Shown: positions 8,994-17,713, counted from the stretch's first letter. The stretch is DNA of 64,000 nucleotides from an uncultured Massilia sp. (GCA_946481275.1 CAMLMV010000011.1:62001-126000); one strand, 5' to 3'. The notes: generated by a model from the sequence alone, not told the origin. Program-made: numbers and translations.

Positions 8994-9647
8994 TCAGCCA
9001 AAGAGCCAAGCCAGTTCCGGGAACAGGGTGGGCAGCAGCGCCACCAGCGCCGCGCTGTCGCCGGTCGGATCGCCGGGCGCGGCCGCGGCGCCGACCGGCA
9101 GCATCACCTGGACGAGGCGCTGCAGCGTGGCGTCGCGCCAGGCGCCGTCGCGCTCGAACAGGGCATAGCCTTCCACGGCCCAGTCGAGCGGCTTCGCGGC
9201 GCCGGGCAACGGGGGCGGGTCGCCCACGCGGCCGCGCGGGACGCCCGCGCCGATCGCGCGCAGGACGGCCAGCGCCGGCGCGCCGACCAGCGTGCGCAAG
9301 CGGGTCAGCAACACGCCGTCGACACAGCGCGCCAGCGCGGCCCGGCGGGCGTACAGCGCGCGCGCCGTCAGCACGACCAGCAGCGCCGACTTGTCCAGCG
9401 TCGCCAGCCGGTGCGCCGGCGGCGTGAAGACCGCCGGCGCGACCGGCCCGAGGCGCAGCTGGACCCGCAGCTGCGCGCTGCGCCATTGCGGCGCCAGCTC
9501 CGGCGCCGGCAGCGTGAAGCCGTTCTCGCGCACGAGCTTGTCCAGCCAACTGGGGTCGATATCGTCGCCCAGCCGCCGCAGGCGCGACTGGTAAGCCTGC
9601 AACAGCATCGATAGCTGGAGCACCGGCAGCAGATGCGCGCCGTTCAT
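8994..9647 (-). CDS. Uncharacterised protein, weakly like type III secretion SctK/HrpB4
   Basis: A 217-residue protein with no signal peptide or membrane segment. It has a PSWLDKLV stretch near residue 30 and a leucine/alanine-rich helical core (LDKSALLVVLTARALYARR, then CVDGVLLTRLRTLVGAPAL). This layout recalls the SctK/YscK/HrpB4 sorting-platform accessory family, but the resemblance is by eye only. No other type III secretion gene is in the window. It is upstream of the hybrid kinase on the same strand and may be co-transcribed. The start at 9647 is a choice; an ATG at 9677 is also in frame. Confidence 0.5.
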   Translation of the reverse strand: MNGAHLLPVLQLSMLLQAYQSRLRRLGDDIDPSWLDKLVRENGFTLPAPELAPQWRSAQLRVQLRLGPVAPAVFTPPAHRLATLDKSALLVVLTARALYARRAALARCVDGVLLTRLRTLVGAPALAVLRAIGAGVPRGRVGDPPPLPGAAKPLDWAVEGYALFERDGAWRDATLQRLVQVMLPVGAAAAPGDPTGDSAALVALLPTLFPELAWLFG

Positions 9648-9858
9648 CGGGCCGGGCCCTCGCGCCTGGTGCATATGCAGGTCTCGTTCATGGGATGTCG
9701 TCGCGCCGGTTGCGTCCGCGCGATGTCTTGCGCCAGCCTGCACAATAGCGCGCGGTCCGCAAACCGGAGGCAGCCGAAACGAAGCGATGATGCGCCAAAC
9801 GAAGATCCGCGTCCCCGGCGTTACAATGCCGCGATAATTCAACAGCGCAGGACCCAAC

Positions 9859-10785
9859 ATGGAAACAAAGTGGCTCGAAGACTTCATTTCGCTGGTCGAG
9901 ACCAAGAACTTCAGCCGTTCGGCCCAGCTGCGGCACGTGACGCAGCCCGCGTTCTCGCGCCGCATCCGCTCGCTGGAAAACTGGCTCGGCACGGACCTGA
10001 TCGACCGCACCACGTTCCCGACCCGCGTCACGCCGGCCGGCATGGTGTTCTACGAGCAGGCGCTGGAAATGCTCGGGCAGATCAACGGCGTGCGCGAGAT
10101 GCTGCGCAATAACCGCGTCACGGCCACGAAGACGATCGACCTGGCCGTCCCGCACACCTTGTCGCTCACGTTCGTGCCGAAGTGGCTCGCCGCGCTGGAA
10201 CGCGACTTCGCGTCGATCAACAGCCGCCTCATCGCCCTGAACGTCCACGACGCGGTGCTGCAACTGGTCGAAGGCGGCTGCGACCTGCTGCTGTGCTACC
10301 ACCATCCACGCCAGCCGGTGCAGCTCGACCCGGGCCGCTACGACATGCTGCTGATGGGCCGCGAAGCGCTGTGCGCCTACGCCCGCTGCGGCGCGGACGG
10401 CCAACCGGAATACCGTCTGCCCGGCCGCAAGGACGCGCCGCTGCCGTTCCTCTCCTACACGACGAACGCGTATCTCGGACGGATGGTGGACCTGATCCTC
10501 GCCGACGCGAAGCCCGGCCTGCACTTCGACAAGCGCTACGAGACCGACATGGCGGAAGGCCTCAAGATGATGGCGCTCGATGGCCACGGCATCGCGTTCC
10601 TGCCCGAATCGGCGGTCACGCGCGAGGTCGCGCAAGGCCAGCTGGCGCGGGCCAGCGAGCCGGGTACCTGGGAGATCGAGATGGAGATCCGGCTGTATCG
10701 CGAACGGCCTTCCGATGCGCGGCCGGGCAAGCAGATCGTCGCGGATCTTTGGGAATACCTCGTCGCGGAGCAGTCGGCTACGTGA
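9859..10785 (+). CDS. LysR-family regulator, HypT/YjiE-like
   Basis: A 308-residue LysR-type regulator. Its start (ETKWLEDFISLVETKNFSR, then TQPAFSRRIRSLE) closely follows E. coli HypT/YjiE, the hypochlorite-responsive regulator, as do the effector-domain stretches FLSYTTNAYLGRMV and MMALDGHGIAFLPESA. The winged helix-turn-helix covers about residues 5-65. A GTTACAAT -10-like element lies at 9821-9827 and AGGA about seven bases before the ATG. It is alone in its transcription unit, followed by the hip operator region. A HypT-like role is inferred; related LysR proteins in Burkholderiales may respond to other signals. Confidence 0.83.
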   Translation: METKWLEDFISLVETKNFSRSAQLRHVTQPAFSRRIRSLENWLGTDLIDRTTFPTRVTPAGMVFYEQALEMLGQINGVREMLRNNRVTATKTIDLAVPHTLSLTFVPKWLAALERDFASINSRLIALNVHDAVLQLVEGGCDLLLCYHHPRQPVQLDPGRYDMLLMGREALCAYARCGADGQPEYRLPGRKDAPLPFLSYTTNAYLGRMVDLILADAKPGLHFDKRYETDMAEGLKMMALDGHGIAFLPESAVTREVAQGQLARASEPGTWEIEMEIRLYRERPSDARPGKQIVADLWEYLVAEQSAT

Positions 10786-10841
10786 TGCTTTTGGCTGTGT
10801 TCGCTGTATGGGTTCGATCTCTTGGCCGGGCGCCCGCGATT

Positions 10842-10936
10842 TATCCGAATATCGGCTAAATCTGGTTTATCTGCCATGCAGATATATTGACTTTATCTGT
10901 TACTCGGATAAAATCGATATATCTGAATATCGGATA
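10842..10936. promoter_or_regulatory. Four-site HipB operator array
   Basis: Four 17-bp sites begin at 10842, 10868, 10894 and 10920, exactly 26 bp apart. They read TATCCGAATATCGGCTA, TATCTGCCATGCAGATA, TATCTGTTACTCGGATA and TATCTGAATATCGGATA, with consensus TATCYG-N5-CRGATA. E. coli HipB binds TATCC-N8-GGATA, so these are very probably HipB operators with a one-base shorter spacer. The third lies between the -35 and -10 of the hip promoter, as expected for autorepression. Confidence 0.85.
10887..10914 (+). promoter_or_regulatory. Probable sigma-70 promoter of hipBA
   Basis: TTGACT (10887-10892) and TAAAAT (10909-10914) are separated by 16 bases. The spacer contains most of operator 3, and operator 4 covers the expected start. 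This arrangement would let HipB or HipAB block polymerase directly. Confidence 0.65.
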
Positions 10937-10942
10937 TTTGCC

Positions 10943-11206
10943 ATGTCCTTCGCGCCTGACTACCATACGCTCGCTACGGCGTCCCACCTCGGCCAGCTCC
11001 TCAAGACCACGCGTAAACGGCACAAGATTACGCAAGCTGAGCTGGCTGGCTATGTCGGGGTCAGCCAGAACCGTATCTCGCACCTCGAGAATCACCCCGA
11101 GGAACTCAGCGTCAAGCAGCTGCTCAGCTGGTGCTCGGCACTGGAGCTGGAGCTCAAACTCGGCGAGAGGGACACGTCAGCGGCCAGCAGCTCGGCGGAG
11201 TGGTAA
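10943..11206 (+). CDS. hipB: HipB-type antitoxin / repressor
   Basis: An 87-residue Xre/HipB protein. A helix-turn-helix spans about residues 12-70 (LGQLLKTTRKRHKITQAELA, then VGVSQNRISHLENHPEELSV), followed by a short tail. It is expected to bind the TATC/GATA operators upstream and to neutralise HipA. The ATG at 10943 follows operator 4 directly; an upstream in-frame extension would run through the operators and is rejected. Its stop is two bases before the hipA ATG, the usual coupling. The AT-rich promoter and less biased codon use suggest transfer. Confidence 0.88.
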   Translation: MSFAPDYHTLATASHLGQLLKTTRKRHKITQAELAGYVGVSQNRISHLENHPEELSVKQLLSWCSALELELKLGERDTSAASSSAEW

Positions 11207-11208
11207 TC

Positions 11209-12555
11209 ATGGGGCGTCGCTCGCACAGCCAAACCCTCAATCTCTGGGCCAACGGAGAGTATGTCGGCCGCTGGACGGTCAACGCCGCCGGCAACTCGGA
11301 GCTGCAGTACGATGCCGGCTGGTGCGCCTCCCCGCGCGGCCGCCCTATCTCGCTGTCGCTACCCTTCAACCTGCACAATGAGCCGCTGGCGGGAGACCGG
11401 GTCTCCCACTACTTCGACGGCCTGCTGCCCGACAGCGATTCGATTCGCAGACGGGTTGCAGCCCGGTTCAAGACGGGCTCAATTGACGCGTTCGACCTGC
11501 TGGCCGCCATCGGTCGGGATTGCGTCGGCGCCCTGCAACTGCTACCGGATAGCGCCCAGCCGGAGGGCGTTGACCACGTGGACGGCACTGTCGTCGATGA
11601 CGAAGCCATCGAGCGCCACCTCCTGGATGTGGTGAACCCAGACCAGCGCGGCGGCCCGCAGGCTCCAGACGACGACTTCCGGATTTCTCTGGCTGGCGCG
11701 CAGGAGAAGGACGCGTTCCTGTGGTGGGATGGCAAATGGATGAAGCCGCGCGGCGCCACGCCGACGACGCACATCTTCAAGCTTCCAATCGGGCTGGTCG
11801 GTGGCCGCAAAGCTGATTTCTCGACCTCGGTCGACAACGAGTGGCTCTGCCTGCGACTGTTCAAGGAATTCGGCCTGCCGACGGCGAACGCCGAGATCGC
11901 TACCTTCGGCAAGCAACGTGTCCTCGTCGTCGAGCGCTTCGACCGGGCGCGCGCGGCCAATGGTCAGCAGTTGTTCCGGCTCGTCCAGGAAGACTTCTGC
12001 CAGGCCACCGGCGTGTCGCCTCTGGTGAAGTATGAGAATGAAGGCGGCCCGGGCCTGAAGCAAATTTTCACCCTGGTCCAGCAGTCGCAGCAGGCCAAAG
12101 CGGACATGCGCACGCTGATGGCGTCGCAGCTGCTGTTCTGGATGATGCGCGCGCCGGACGGCCACGCCAAGAACTTCAGTATCCAGCTGCTGGCCGGCAC
12201 GGGCCGCTTCAAGCTGACGCCCGTCTATGATGTGATGTCGGCCTACCCCGTCATGGGCCCAGGCCCGAACCAGTGGTCGGAATACGAAGTCAAAATGGCG
12301 ATGGCCCTCCTCGGCAAGAACCGGCACTACCTGGCGCGCGACATCCAACGACGGCACTTCAACAGCACCGCGAAAAAGGTCGGCTACGGCGATAACGCGG
12401 AGCCGCTGCTCCAGGAGTTCATCGCCCGCACGCCGGACGTCGTGGAGAAGGTCCGCAGTGAGCTTCCGGACGGCTTCTCAGCCGCAGTCGCGGACAAGAT
12501 TCTGGATGGCGTGCTGGCCGCGGCGCACGCACTGGAAGCAATGCCGCCAAGCTAA
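11209..12555 (+). CDS. hipA: HipA-type serine/threonine kinase toxin
   Basis: A 448-residue HipA kinase. In E. coli HipA phosphorylates glutamyl-tRNA synthetase and causes growth arrest and persistence. Family landmarks are present: the [15 protein letters not shown]-terminal subdomain, the autophosphorylation loop ISLAGAQEK with Ser160 (E. coli Ser150), Lys191 in FKLPIG for ATP, the catalytic loop PDGHAKNFS with Asp317 and Asn322, and the metal Asp341 in [12 protein letters not shown]. All expected residues are intact, so it is probably active. The real target in this organism is unknown. The ATG is chosen because it follows the hipB stop by two bases. Confidence 0.9.
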   Translation: MGRRSHSQTLNLWANGEYVGRWTVNAAGNSELQYDAGWCASPRGRPISLSLPFNLHNEPLAGDRVSHYFDGLLPDSDSIRRRVAARFKTGSIDAFDLLAAIGRDCVGALQLLPDSAQPEGVDHVDGTVVDDEAIERHLLDVVNPDQRGGPQAPDDDFRISLAGAQEKDAFLWWDGKWMKPRGATPTTHIFKLPIGLVGGRKADFSTSVDNEWLCLRLFKEFGLPTANAEIATFGKQRVLVVERFDRARAANGQQLFRLVQEDFCQATGVSPLVKYENEGGPGLKQIFTLVQQSQQAKADMRTLMASQLLFWMMRAPDGHAKNFSIQLLAGTGRFKLTPVYDVMSAYPVMGPGPNQWSEYEVKMAMALLGKNRHYLARDIQRRHFNSTAKKVGYGDNAEPLLQEFIARTPDVVEKVRSELPDGFSAAVADKILDGVLAAAHALEAMPPS

Positions 12556-12686
12556 GAACGCTTAACAAACGAACATCGAGCGTTCGATGCCATTCAGCGT
12601 CATTCTGTAAGCGCGATCACGACAATTTTCCCGACCGCGACAACCGCTGTCGGCCCGCACAACCAACGCTAACACAGCCATGCTTT

Positions 12687-12708
12687 TTGCGCATAACCGC
12701 ATGCGCAA
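12687..12708. promoter_or_regulatory. Inverted repeat upstream of glutamate dehydrogenase gene
   Basis: TTGCGCAT and ATGCGCAA form perfect 8-bp arms around a 6-base loop, about 75 bases before the gdhA start. It could be an operator or an RNA hairpin in the leader. The rest of 12556-12782 shows only a weak hairpin after hipA (GAACGCT at 12556, AGCGTTC at 12579). Confidence 0.35.
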
Positions 12709-12782
12709 GCAGCATTGGCCACGCTCCGGCAGCCCATCCTATGATGCGCTCAGCCTTGAACCACAACACCGGAGCCAATGCC

Positions 12783-14066
12783 ATGAGCCACGACTACATC
12801 CCTTCCTACCTGAACCCGAACGACCTCGGCCCGTGGGGCCAGTACCTGCAACAGGTCGACCGCGTTGCCCCGCACCTGGGCAGCCTGTCGCGCTGGGTCG
12901 AAACGCTGAAGCGTCCGAAGCGCATCCTCACCGTGGACGTGCCGATCGAACGCGACGACGGCACCATCGCGCATTACGAGGGCTACCGTGTCCAGCACAA
13001 CCTGTCGCGCGGCCCGGGCAAGGGCGGCGTGCGCTTCCACCAGGACGTCACGCTGTCGGAAGTGATGGCGCTGTCGGCCTGGATGTCGGTGAAGAACGCG
13101 GCCGTCAACGTGCCGTACGGCGGGGCCAAGGGCGGCATCCGCGTCGATCCGTCCACCCTGTCGAAGGGCGAGCTGCAGCGCCTCACGCGCCGCTACACGA
13201 GCGAGATCAGCATGCTGATCGGCCCGACGAAGGACATCCCCGCGCCGGACGTGAACACCAATGAGCAGGTCATGGCCTGGATGATGGATTCGTACGCGAT
13301 GATCGAAGGGAATCTGTCGACCGGCGTCGTGACGGGCAAGCCGGTCTCGCTCGGCGGCTCGCTGGGCCGCCGCGAAGCGACGGGCCGCGGCGTGTTCGTC
13401 GTCGGCCAGGAGGCCGCGGCGCGGCGCGGTGTGGCGCTGGCCGGCGCGCGCATCGCCATTCAAGGCTTCGGTAATGTCGGCGGCACCGCGGCCACGATCT
13501 TCGCCGACGCCGGCGCGAAAATCGTCGCCGTGCAGGACCACACGGGCACCATCGTGCGCGAAGGCGGCCTCGATGTCGCGCAACTGCACAAGCACGTGGC
13601 CGAAGCGGGCGGCGTGAAGGGCTTCCCCGGCGCCGATGCGACGCTGGACCGCGACGCGTTCTGGGACATCGCATCCGACATCCTGATCCCGGCCGCGCTG
13701 GAACGGCAGATCACGGCGGAGGTCGCGGCGCGACTCCAGACGAAGATCATCCTGGAAGGCGCGAACGGCCCGACGACGCCGGAAGCCGACGACATCCTGT
13801 CCGACAAGGACGTCCTCGTCGTACCGGACGTACTGGCCAACGCGGGCGGCGTCACGGTATCGTACTTCGAATGGGTCCAGGACTTTTCCAGCTTCTTCTG
13901 GACGGAGGACGAAATCAACGCCCGCCTCACCCGCATCATGCAGAGCGCGTTCGGCGCCGTGTGGGATGTCGCGCAGGAAAAGAAGGTGAGCCTGCGTACC
14001 GCGACGTTCATCGTGGCCTGCACGCGCATCCTGCAGGCGCGTGAAGTGCGCGGCCTCTATCCGTAA
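12783..14066 (+). CDS. gdhA: Glutamate dehydrogenase (Glu/Leu/Phe/Val dehydrogenase family)
   Basis: Interconverts glutamate and 2-oxoglutarate plus ammonia in the cytoplasm. The product is 427 residues, typical of the smaller hexameric bacterial class. The substrate-domain motif [10 protein letters not shown] with its Lys, the catalytic Lys region [13 protein letters not shown], and the Rossmann motif IQGFGNVGG (about residues 220-228) are all visible, with the family C-terminal helix TRTA-type region near [15 protein letters not shown]. The ATG at 12783 follows CCGGAGCCAATGCC, which holds a GGAG. Cofactor choice (NAD or NADP) cannot be settled by eye. It is monocistronic, ending before a compact hairpin. 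Confidence 0.9.
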   Translation: MSHDYIPSYLNPNDLGPWGQYLQQVDRVAPHLGSLSRWVETLKRPKRILTVDVPIERDDGTIAHYEGYRVQHNLSRGPGKGGVRFHQDVTLSEVMALSAWMSVKNAAVNVPYGGAKGGIRVDPSTLSKGELQRLTRRYTSEISMLIGPTKDIPAPDVNTNEQVMAWMMDSYAMIEGNLSTGVVTGKPVSLGGSLGRREATGRGVFVVGQEAAARRGVALAGARIAIQGFGNVGGTAATIFADAGAKIVAVQDHTGTIVREGGLDVAQLHKHVAEAGGVKGFPGADATLDRDAFWDIASDILIPAALERQITAEVAARLQTKIILEGANGPTTPEADDILSDKDVLVVPDVLANAGGVTVSYFEWVQDFSSFFWTEDEINARLTRIMQSAFGAVWDVAQEKKVSLRTATFIVACTRILQAREVRGLYP

Positions 14067-14074
14067 TTGCGTAA

Positions 14075-14093
14075 CGTGGGCTCCTAGCCCACG
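14075..14093 (+). terminator. Compact hairpin after gdhA
   Basis: CGTGGGCT and AGCCCACG form an 8-bp stem with a 3-base loop, nine bases after the gdhA stop. There is no T-run, so it may act as a Rho-dependent or mRNA-protecting 3' hairpin rather than a classic terminator. Confidence 0.45.
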
Positions 14094-14110
14094 CGAAGCA
14101 CGATTTAAAG

Positions 14111-14147
14111 GTCGCGTGGCAACCCTGCCGGTACGACGCCACGCGAC
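14111..14147. other. Perfect 10-bp stem-loop downstream of gdhA
   Basis: GTCGCGTGGC and GCCACGCGAC pair perfectly across a 17-base loop. A-rich and T-rich tracts follow on the + side. It sits in the 219-base gap between gdhA and the small ORF. Its function is unknown; it might be a repeat element or part of a small transcript. Confidence 0.4.
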
Positions 14148-14285
14148 TTCAAAAAAATTCCATTTTTTACCGCACATTGCGCGCAGATAAGCATGCGTTG
14201 CAGCAAATTCTCACGTTTTTGAGCGAGGGCAAACATGCCTTCGCACACCATTTCTTGTGCGATGCAGCACAGGTAAGATGGGTGG

Positions 14286-14498
14286 ATGAAAACGACCGAC
14301 TTCCCTCCCCCATTACCCGGCGCGGATGACGCGCTGTTCGACCACATCGAGCGCCGCCTGCTGGCGCTCACCACCGCCCCGCTGCACGCGCCGACACAGG
14401 TGGAGCGCCGCTGCGTGGACGAATTCGCCGACGGCTTCCTCGGCCACATCGGGCTATCTCCCATCCCGCTGGCGCGGCGCTGGCGCACCGCACCATGA
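14286..14498 (+). CDS. Small hypothetical protein (70 aa)
   Basis: A short ORF that I do not recognise. The protein begins MKTTDFPPPLPGADDALF and continues as a probable amphipathic helix (HIERRLLALTTAP), with no signal peptide or membrane segment. The sequence before the ATG is GGGTGG, a weak ribosome-binding site. Codon use resembles the surrounding genes, and it ends just before the hom terminator with which it converges. It could be a real lineage-specific gene or chance in high-GC DNA. Confidence 0.45.
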   Translation: MKTTDFPPPLPGADDALFDHIERRLLALTTAPLHAPTQVERRCVDEFADGFLGHIGLSPIPLARRWRTAP

Positions 14499-14503
14499 GA
14501 CGT

Positions 14504-14539
14504 AAAAAAAGCCGCACACCGTTCGCACGGCGGCGGCTT
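14504..14539 (-). terminator. Rho-independent terminator of alaA-hom
   Basis: On the minus strand AAGCCGC and GCGGCTT arms enclose a GC-rich loop and are followed by a run of seven T. It lies 19 bases after the hom stop. Confidence 0.8.
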
Positions 14540-14557
14540 CGATTCGAGCGGGGACGA

Positions 14558-15877
14558 TCAGCCCAGGCTTTCCAGGCGGATGCGCACCACCTTGCCGACG
14601 GTCGTCGCCAGGCTCTCGATCCTGGCGATCGCGGCGTTGACGTATTTTTCGCGCGTCTGGTGGGTGATGATGACGATGTCCGTGCGCGCCTTCTCGCCCG
14701 GCTCCTTCTGCAGCACGGCGTCGATGGAGATGCCGGCGTCGGCCAGGATGCGGGTCAGGTCGGCCATCACGCCCAACTGGTCCTGCACGGTCACGCGCAG
14801 GTAGTAGCTGGTGCGGATTTCTTCCATCGGCAGGATCGGCACGTCGGCCAGTTCCGTCGGCTGGAACGCCAGGTGCGGCACGCGCGAATACGGGTCGGCG
14901 GTCGCCAGGCGGGTCACGTCGATCAGGTCGGCGATGACGGCGGATGCGGTCGGCTCGGCACCGGCGCCCTTGCCGTAGTACAGCGTGGCGCCGACGGCGT
15001 CCGCCTGCACCAGCACGGCGTTCATCGCGCCTTCCACGTTGGCGATCAGGCGCGCGCCCGGCACGAGGGTCGGGTGCACGCGCAGTTCGATGCCTTCCTT
15101 GCCGTCGACCGTCGTGCGGCGGGTGATGCCCAGCAGCTTGATGCGGTAGCCCAGCTGTTCGGCGTAGCGCAGGTCCACGGCCTGCAGCTGGCTGATGCCC
15201 TCGATGTGGGCGCTGCCGAACTGCACGGGGATGCCGAACGCGATGGCGGACATGATCGTCAGCTTGTGCGCCGCGTCCACGCCTTCGATGTCGAAGGTCG
15301 GATCCGCTTCCGCATAGCCCAGTTCCTGCGCCTGCTTCAGCACGGTGTTGAAGTCCAGGCCCTTGTCGCGCATCTCGGACAGGATGAAGTTCGTCGTGCC
15401 GTTGATGATGCCGGCCACGGATTCGATGCGGTTCGCGGACAGGCCTTCGCGCAGCGCCTTGATGATCGGGATGCCGCCGGCGACGGCCGCCTCGAACGCC
15501 ACCATCACGCCCTTGGCCTGGGCCGCCTCGAAGATCTCGTTGCCGTGCAGCGCCAGCAGCGCCTTGTTGGCGGTGACGACGTGCTTGCCGTTGGCGATCG
15601 CCTGCAGCACCAGTTCGCGCGTCAGGTCGTAGCCGCCGATCAGTTCGACGACGATGTCGATGTCCGGATTATTCACGACGGCGAACGGGTCGGCGACGAC
15701 CTCGACTTCGCTGCCGACGATGCGCTTGGCGCGTTCGAGGTTACGGACGGCGACCATCGCAACCTCGATGCCGCGGCCGGCGCGGCGGCGGATTTCTTCC
15801 TGGTTGCGTTGGAGGACGTGGTAGGTGCCTGCACCGACGGTGCCGAGGCCGAGCAAGCCTGCTTTGATGGGTTTCAT
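14558..15877 (-). CDS. hom: Homoserine dehydrogenase
   Basis: Reduces aspartate semialdehyde to homoserine, the branch point to threonine and methionine. The product is 439 residues. It has an N-terminal Rossmann motif (GLLGLGTVGAGTY), the NKALLA region after VVTAN, the catalytic-domain motif GIINGTTNFIL with the substrate Lys/Asp region EADPTFDIEGVDAAHKL, and a C-terminal ACT domain (YYLRVTVQDQLGVMADLTRI, from about 350) for threonine feedback. It starts 22 bases after alaA and is probably co-transcribed. A terminator follows. The metZ gene at 53386-54636 uses acylated homoserine from this branch. Confidence 0.95.
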   Translation of the reverse strand: MKPIKAGLLGLGTVGAGTYHVLQRNQEEIRRRAGRGIEVAMVAVRNLERAKRIVGSEVEVVADPFAVVNNPDIDIVVELIGGYDLTRELVLQAIANGKHVVTANKALLALHGNEIFEAAQAKGVMVAFEAAVAGGIPIIKALREGLSANRIESVAGIINGTTNFILSEMRDKGLDFNTVLKQAQELGYAEADPTFDIEGVDAAHKLTIMSAIAFGIPVQFGSAHIEGISQLQAVDLRYAEQLGYRIKLLGITRRTTVDGKEGIELRVHPTLVPGARLIANVEGAMNAVLVQADAVGATLYYGKGAGAEPTASAVIADLIDVTRLATADPYSRVPHLAFQPTELADVPILPMEEIRTSYYLRVTVQDQLGVMADLTRILADAGISIDAVLQKEPGEKARTDIVIITHQTREKYVNAAIARIESLATTVGKVVRIRLESLG

Positions 15878-15899
15878 ATGCGTTTACTATCTGTCGTTC

Positions 15900-17126
15900 T
15901 CAGCGCGCGTGGCGGCGCCGGTAGCCGTCGAGGAAGCGGGCGATACGGCCGCACGCATCCGTCAGGTCGTCGGAATTGGGGAGGAAGACCAGGCGGAAAT
16001 GGTCCGGCGTCTTCCAGTTGAAGCCGGTGCCTTGCACCAGCAGGACTTTTTCCTCGGACAACAGCTCACAGATAAATTGCTGGTCATCGGCGATCGGGTA
16101 GATCTTCGGGTCGAGGCGTGGGAACATGTACAGCGCCGCTTTTGGCTTGACGCAGGTAACGCCCGGGATATCGGTCAGGAGTTGGTGAGCCAGGTCGCGC
16201 TGGCGTGCGAGGCGGCCGCCGGGGGCCACGAGGTGCGCAATGCTCTGGTGGCCGCCGAGCGCGGTCTGGATCGCGAACTGGCCCGGCGCATTCGCGCACA
16301 GGCGCATCGAGGCGAGCATGTTCAGGCCTTCGATATAGTCCTTCGCATGGCGTTTTTCGCCGGAGAGAACCATCCAGCCGGCACGGTAGCCGCACGAGCG
16401 GTAGTTCTTCGACAGGCCGTTCAGGGTGACGAACAGGACGTCGTCGGCCAGCGAGGCGATCGACGTATGCTCTTCGCCGTCGTACAAGGTCTTGTCGTAG
16501 ATTTCGTCGGCGTAGATGATCAGCTGGTGCTGGCGCGCCAGTTCGACGATTTCCAGCAGCACGTCGCGCGAATACAGCGCGCCGGTCGGGTTGTTCGGGT
16601 TGATCACGACGATCGCGCGCGTGTTCGGCGTGATCTTCTTGCGCATGTCGTCGATGTCCGGCAGCCAGCCGGCCTGCTCGTCGCAGATGTAATGCACCGG
16701 GTTGCCGCCGGCCAGGCTCACGGCCGCCGTCCACAACGGGTAATCGGGCGCGGGCACGAGGACTTCGTCGCCGCTGTTCAGCAGGCCCTGCATGCCCATC
16801 ACGATCAGTTCGGAGGCGCCATTGCCCAGGTAGATGTCGTCGATGCCGACGCCGCGGATGTTCTTTTCCTGGGTGTAGTGCATGATCGCTTTGCGCGGTG
16901 CAAACATGCCCTTGGAATCCGTATAGCCGGCCGAACCGTGCATATTGCGGATCATGTCCTGGACGATCTCGTCCGGCGGATCGAACCCGAACACGGCCAG
17001 GTTGCCGATGTTCAGCTTGATGATCTTGTGGCCGTCTTCTTCCATCTGGCGCGCGATCTGCAGCGCCGGGCCACGGATCTCGTAGCAGACGTCGTCGAGC
17101 TTGTTGGATTTCAGAATCGGTCGCAA
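15900..17126 (-). CDS. alaA: Alanine aminotransferase AlaA (PLP fold type I)
   Basis: Transfers an amino group from glutamate to pyruvate to make alanine. The 408-residue protein follows E. coli AlaA (YfbQ) throughout, with KLDDVCYEIRGP, GYTDSKGMFAPRKAI, VPAPDYPLWTAAVSLAGG, INPNNPTGALYSRD, ADEIYDK, and the PLP lysine in LNGLSKNYR. The usual GNPAPFGFD is GNLAVFGFD here. The start codon is TTG, supported by AAGGTGAT just upstream. It heads the alaA-hom operon. Confidence 0.9.
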   Translation of the reverse strand: MRPILKSNKLDDVCYEIRGPALQIARQMEEDGHKIIKLNIGNLAVFGFDPPDEIVQDMIRNMHGSAGYTDSKGMFAPRKAIMHYTQEKNIRGVGIDDIYLGNGASELIVMGMQGLLNSGDEVLVPAPDYPLWTAAVSLAGGNPVHYICDEQAGWLPDIDDMRKKITPNTRAIVVINPNNPTGALYSRDVLLEIVELARQHQLIIYADEIYDKTLYDGEEHTSIASLADDVLFVTLNGLSKNYRSCGYRAGWMVLSGEKRHAKDYIEGLNMLASMRLCANAPGQFAIQTALGGHQSIAHLVAPGGRLARQRDLAHQLLTDIPGVTCVKPKAALYMFPRLDPKIYPIADDQQFICELLSEEKVLLVQGTGFNWKTPDHFRLVFLPNSDDLTDACGRIARFLDGYRRRHAR

Positions 17127-17314
17127 AATATCACCTTGGAAATAATAGCTGCGGAAAAGTGCCTGTTAAGCAGCCTGATCTGTAGCGCGTTGTTGCAATG
17201 CGAAAAATTCCATTCTGCCCAATTGGCGGGGATTAAGCAACCGCCCATTGCTGGGACGCAGTGGAAACCAGTTACAATACGCGCCCTGTGCGTGTCATTC
17301 CCCGGCTTGCCATC

Positions 17315-17713
17315 ATGAAGCTCCATTCCAGCAGCACCGAAAAATACCAGACGGTCACCGGCTACGACCGGGCCGGCGTCGAGATCAACGCCCAGCGCTT
17401 CGACTACAGCGTGCTCGTGATGCCCGAGGTGGCGCCGCGCCCGTGGCCCGTCACGCGCTTCGAGGACCTGAAAGCCGAGCATTTCGAGGCCATCGCCGCC
17501 GACAAACCCGACGTCGTCGTCCTCGGCACGGGCGAGCGCCAGCGGTTCGTGCATCCGCGCCTGGTCACCAGCCTGTCCGGCCAGCGCATCGGCGTCGAGA
17601 GCATGGACAGCCACGCCGCCTGCCGCACCTACAACATCCTGATGGGCGAAGGCCGCAAGGTCACCCTTGCCCTCATCATCGAAGGCAACGACGAGGGCGC
17701 GAAGGCCGTATGA
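17315..17713 (+). CDS. Mth938-like domain protein (DUF498)
   Basis: A 132-residue protein of the Mth938/NDUFAF3-like family, recognised from PDVVVLGTGERQRFVHP and the later GVESMDSHAACRTYNIL. Mitochondrial relatives help complex I assembly; the bacterial role is not established. The ATG at 17315 is preferred over an upstream in-frame ATG because the domain begins there. A TACAAT -10 element lies at 17273-17278. Its stop overlaps the arnT start (ATGA), so it leads the arn transcription unit and is translationally coupled to it. Confidence 0.75.
   Translation: MKLHSSSTEKYQTVTGYDRAGVEINAQRFDYSVLVMPEVAPRPWPVTRFEDLKAEHFEAIAADKPDVVVLGTGERQRFVHPRLVTSLSGQRIGVESMDSHAACRTYNILMGEGRKVTLALIIEGNDEGAKAV

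Noticed and set aside
9648..9858. Coding extension or RNA gene between the SctK-like gene and hypT
   Set aside because: No tRNA-like or other stable fold was seen. Only a -10-like TACAAT for hypT stands out.
10580..10942. Upstream extension of the hipB frame
   Set aside because: It would translate the hypT 3' end and the operator array. The ATG at 10943 directly after operator 4 gives a normal HipB length.
14105..14488. 127-codon minus-strand ORF over the gdhA-hom gap
   Set aside because: It reads through a hairpin and opposite the small + ORF, has no ribosome-binding site and no domain. Nothing supports translation.
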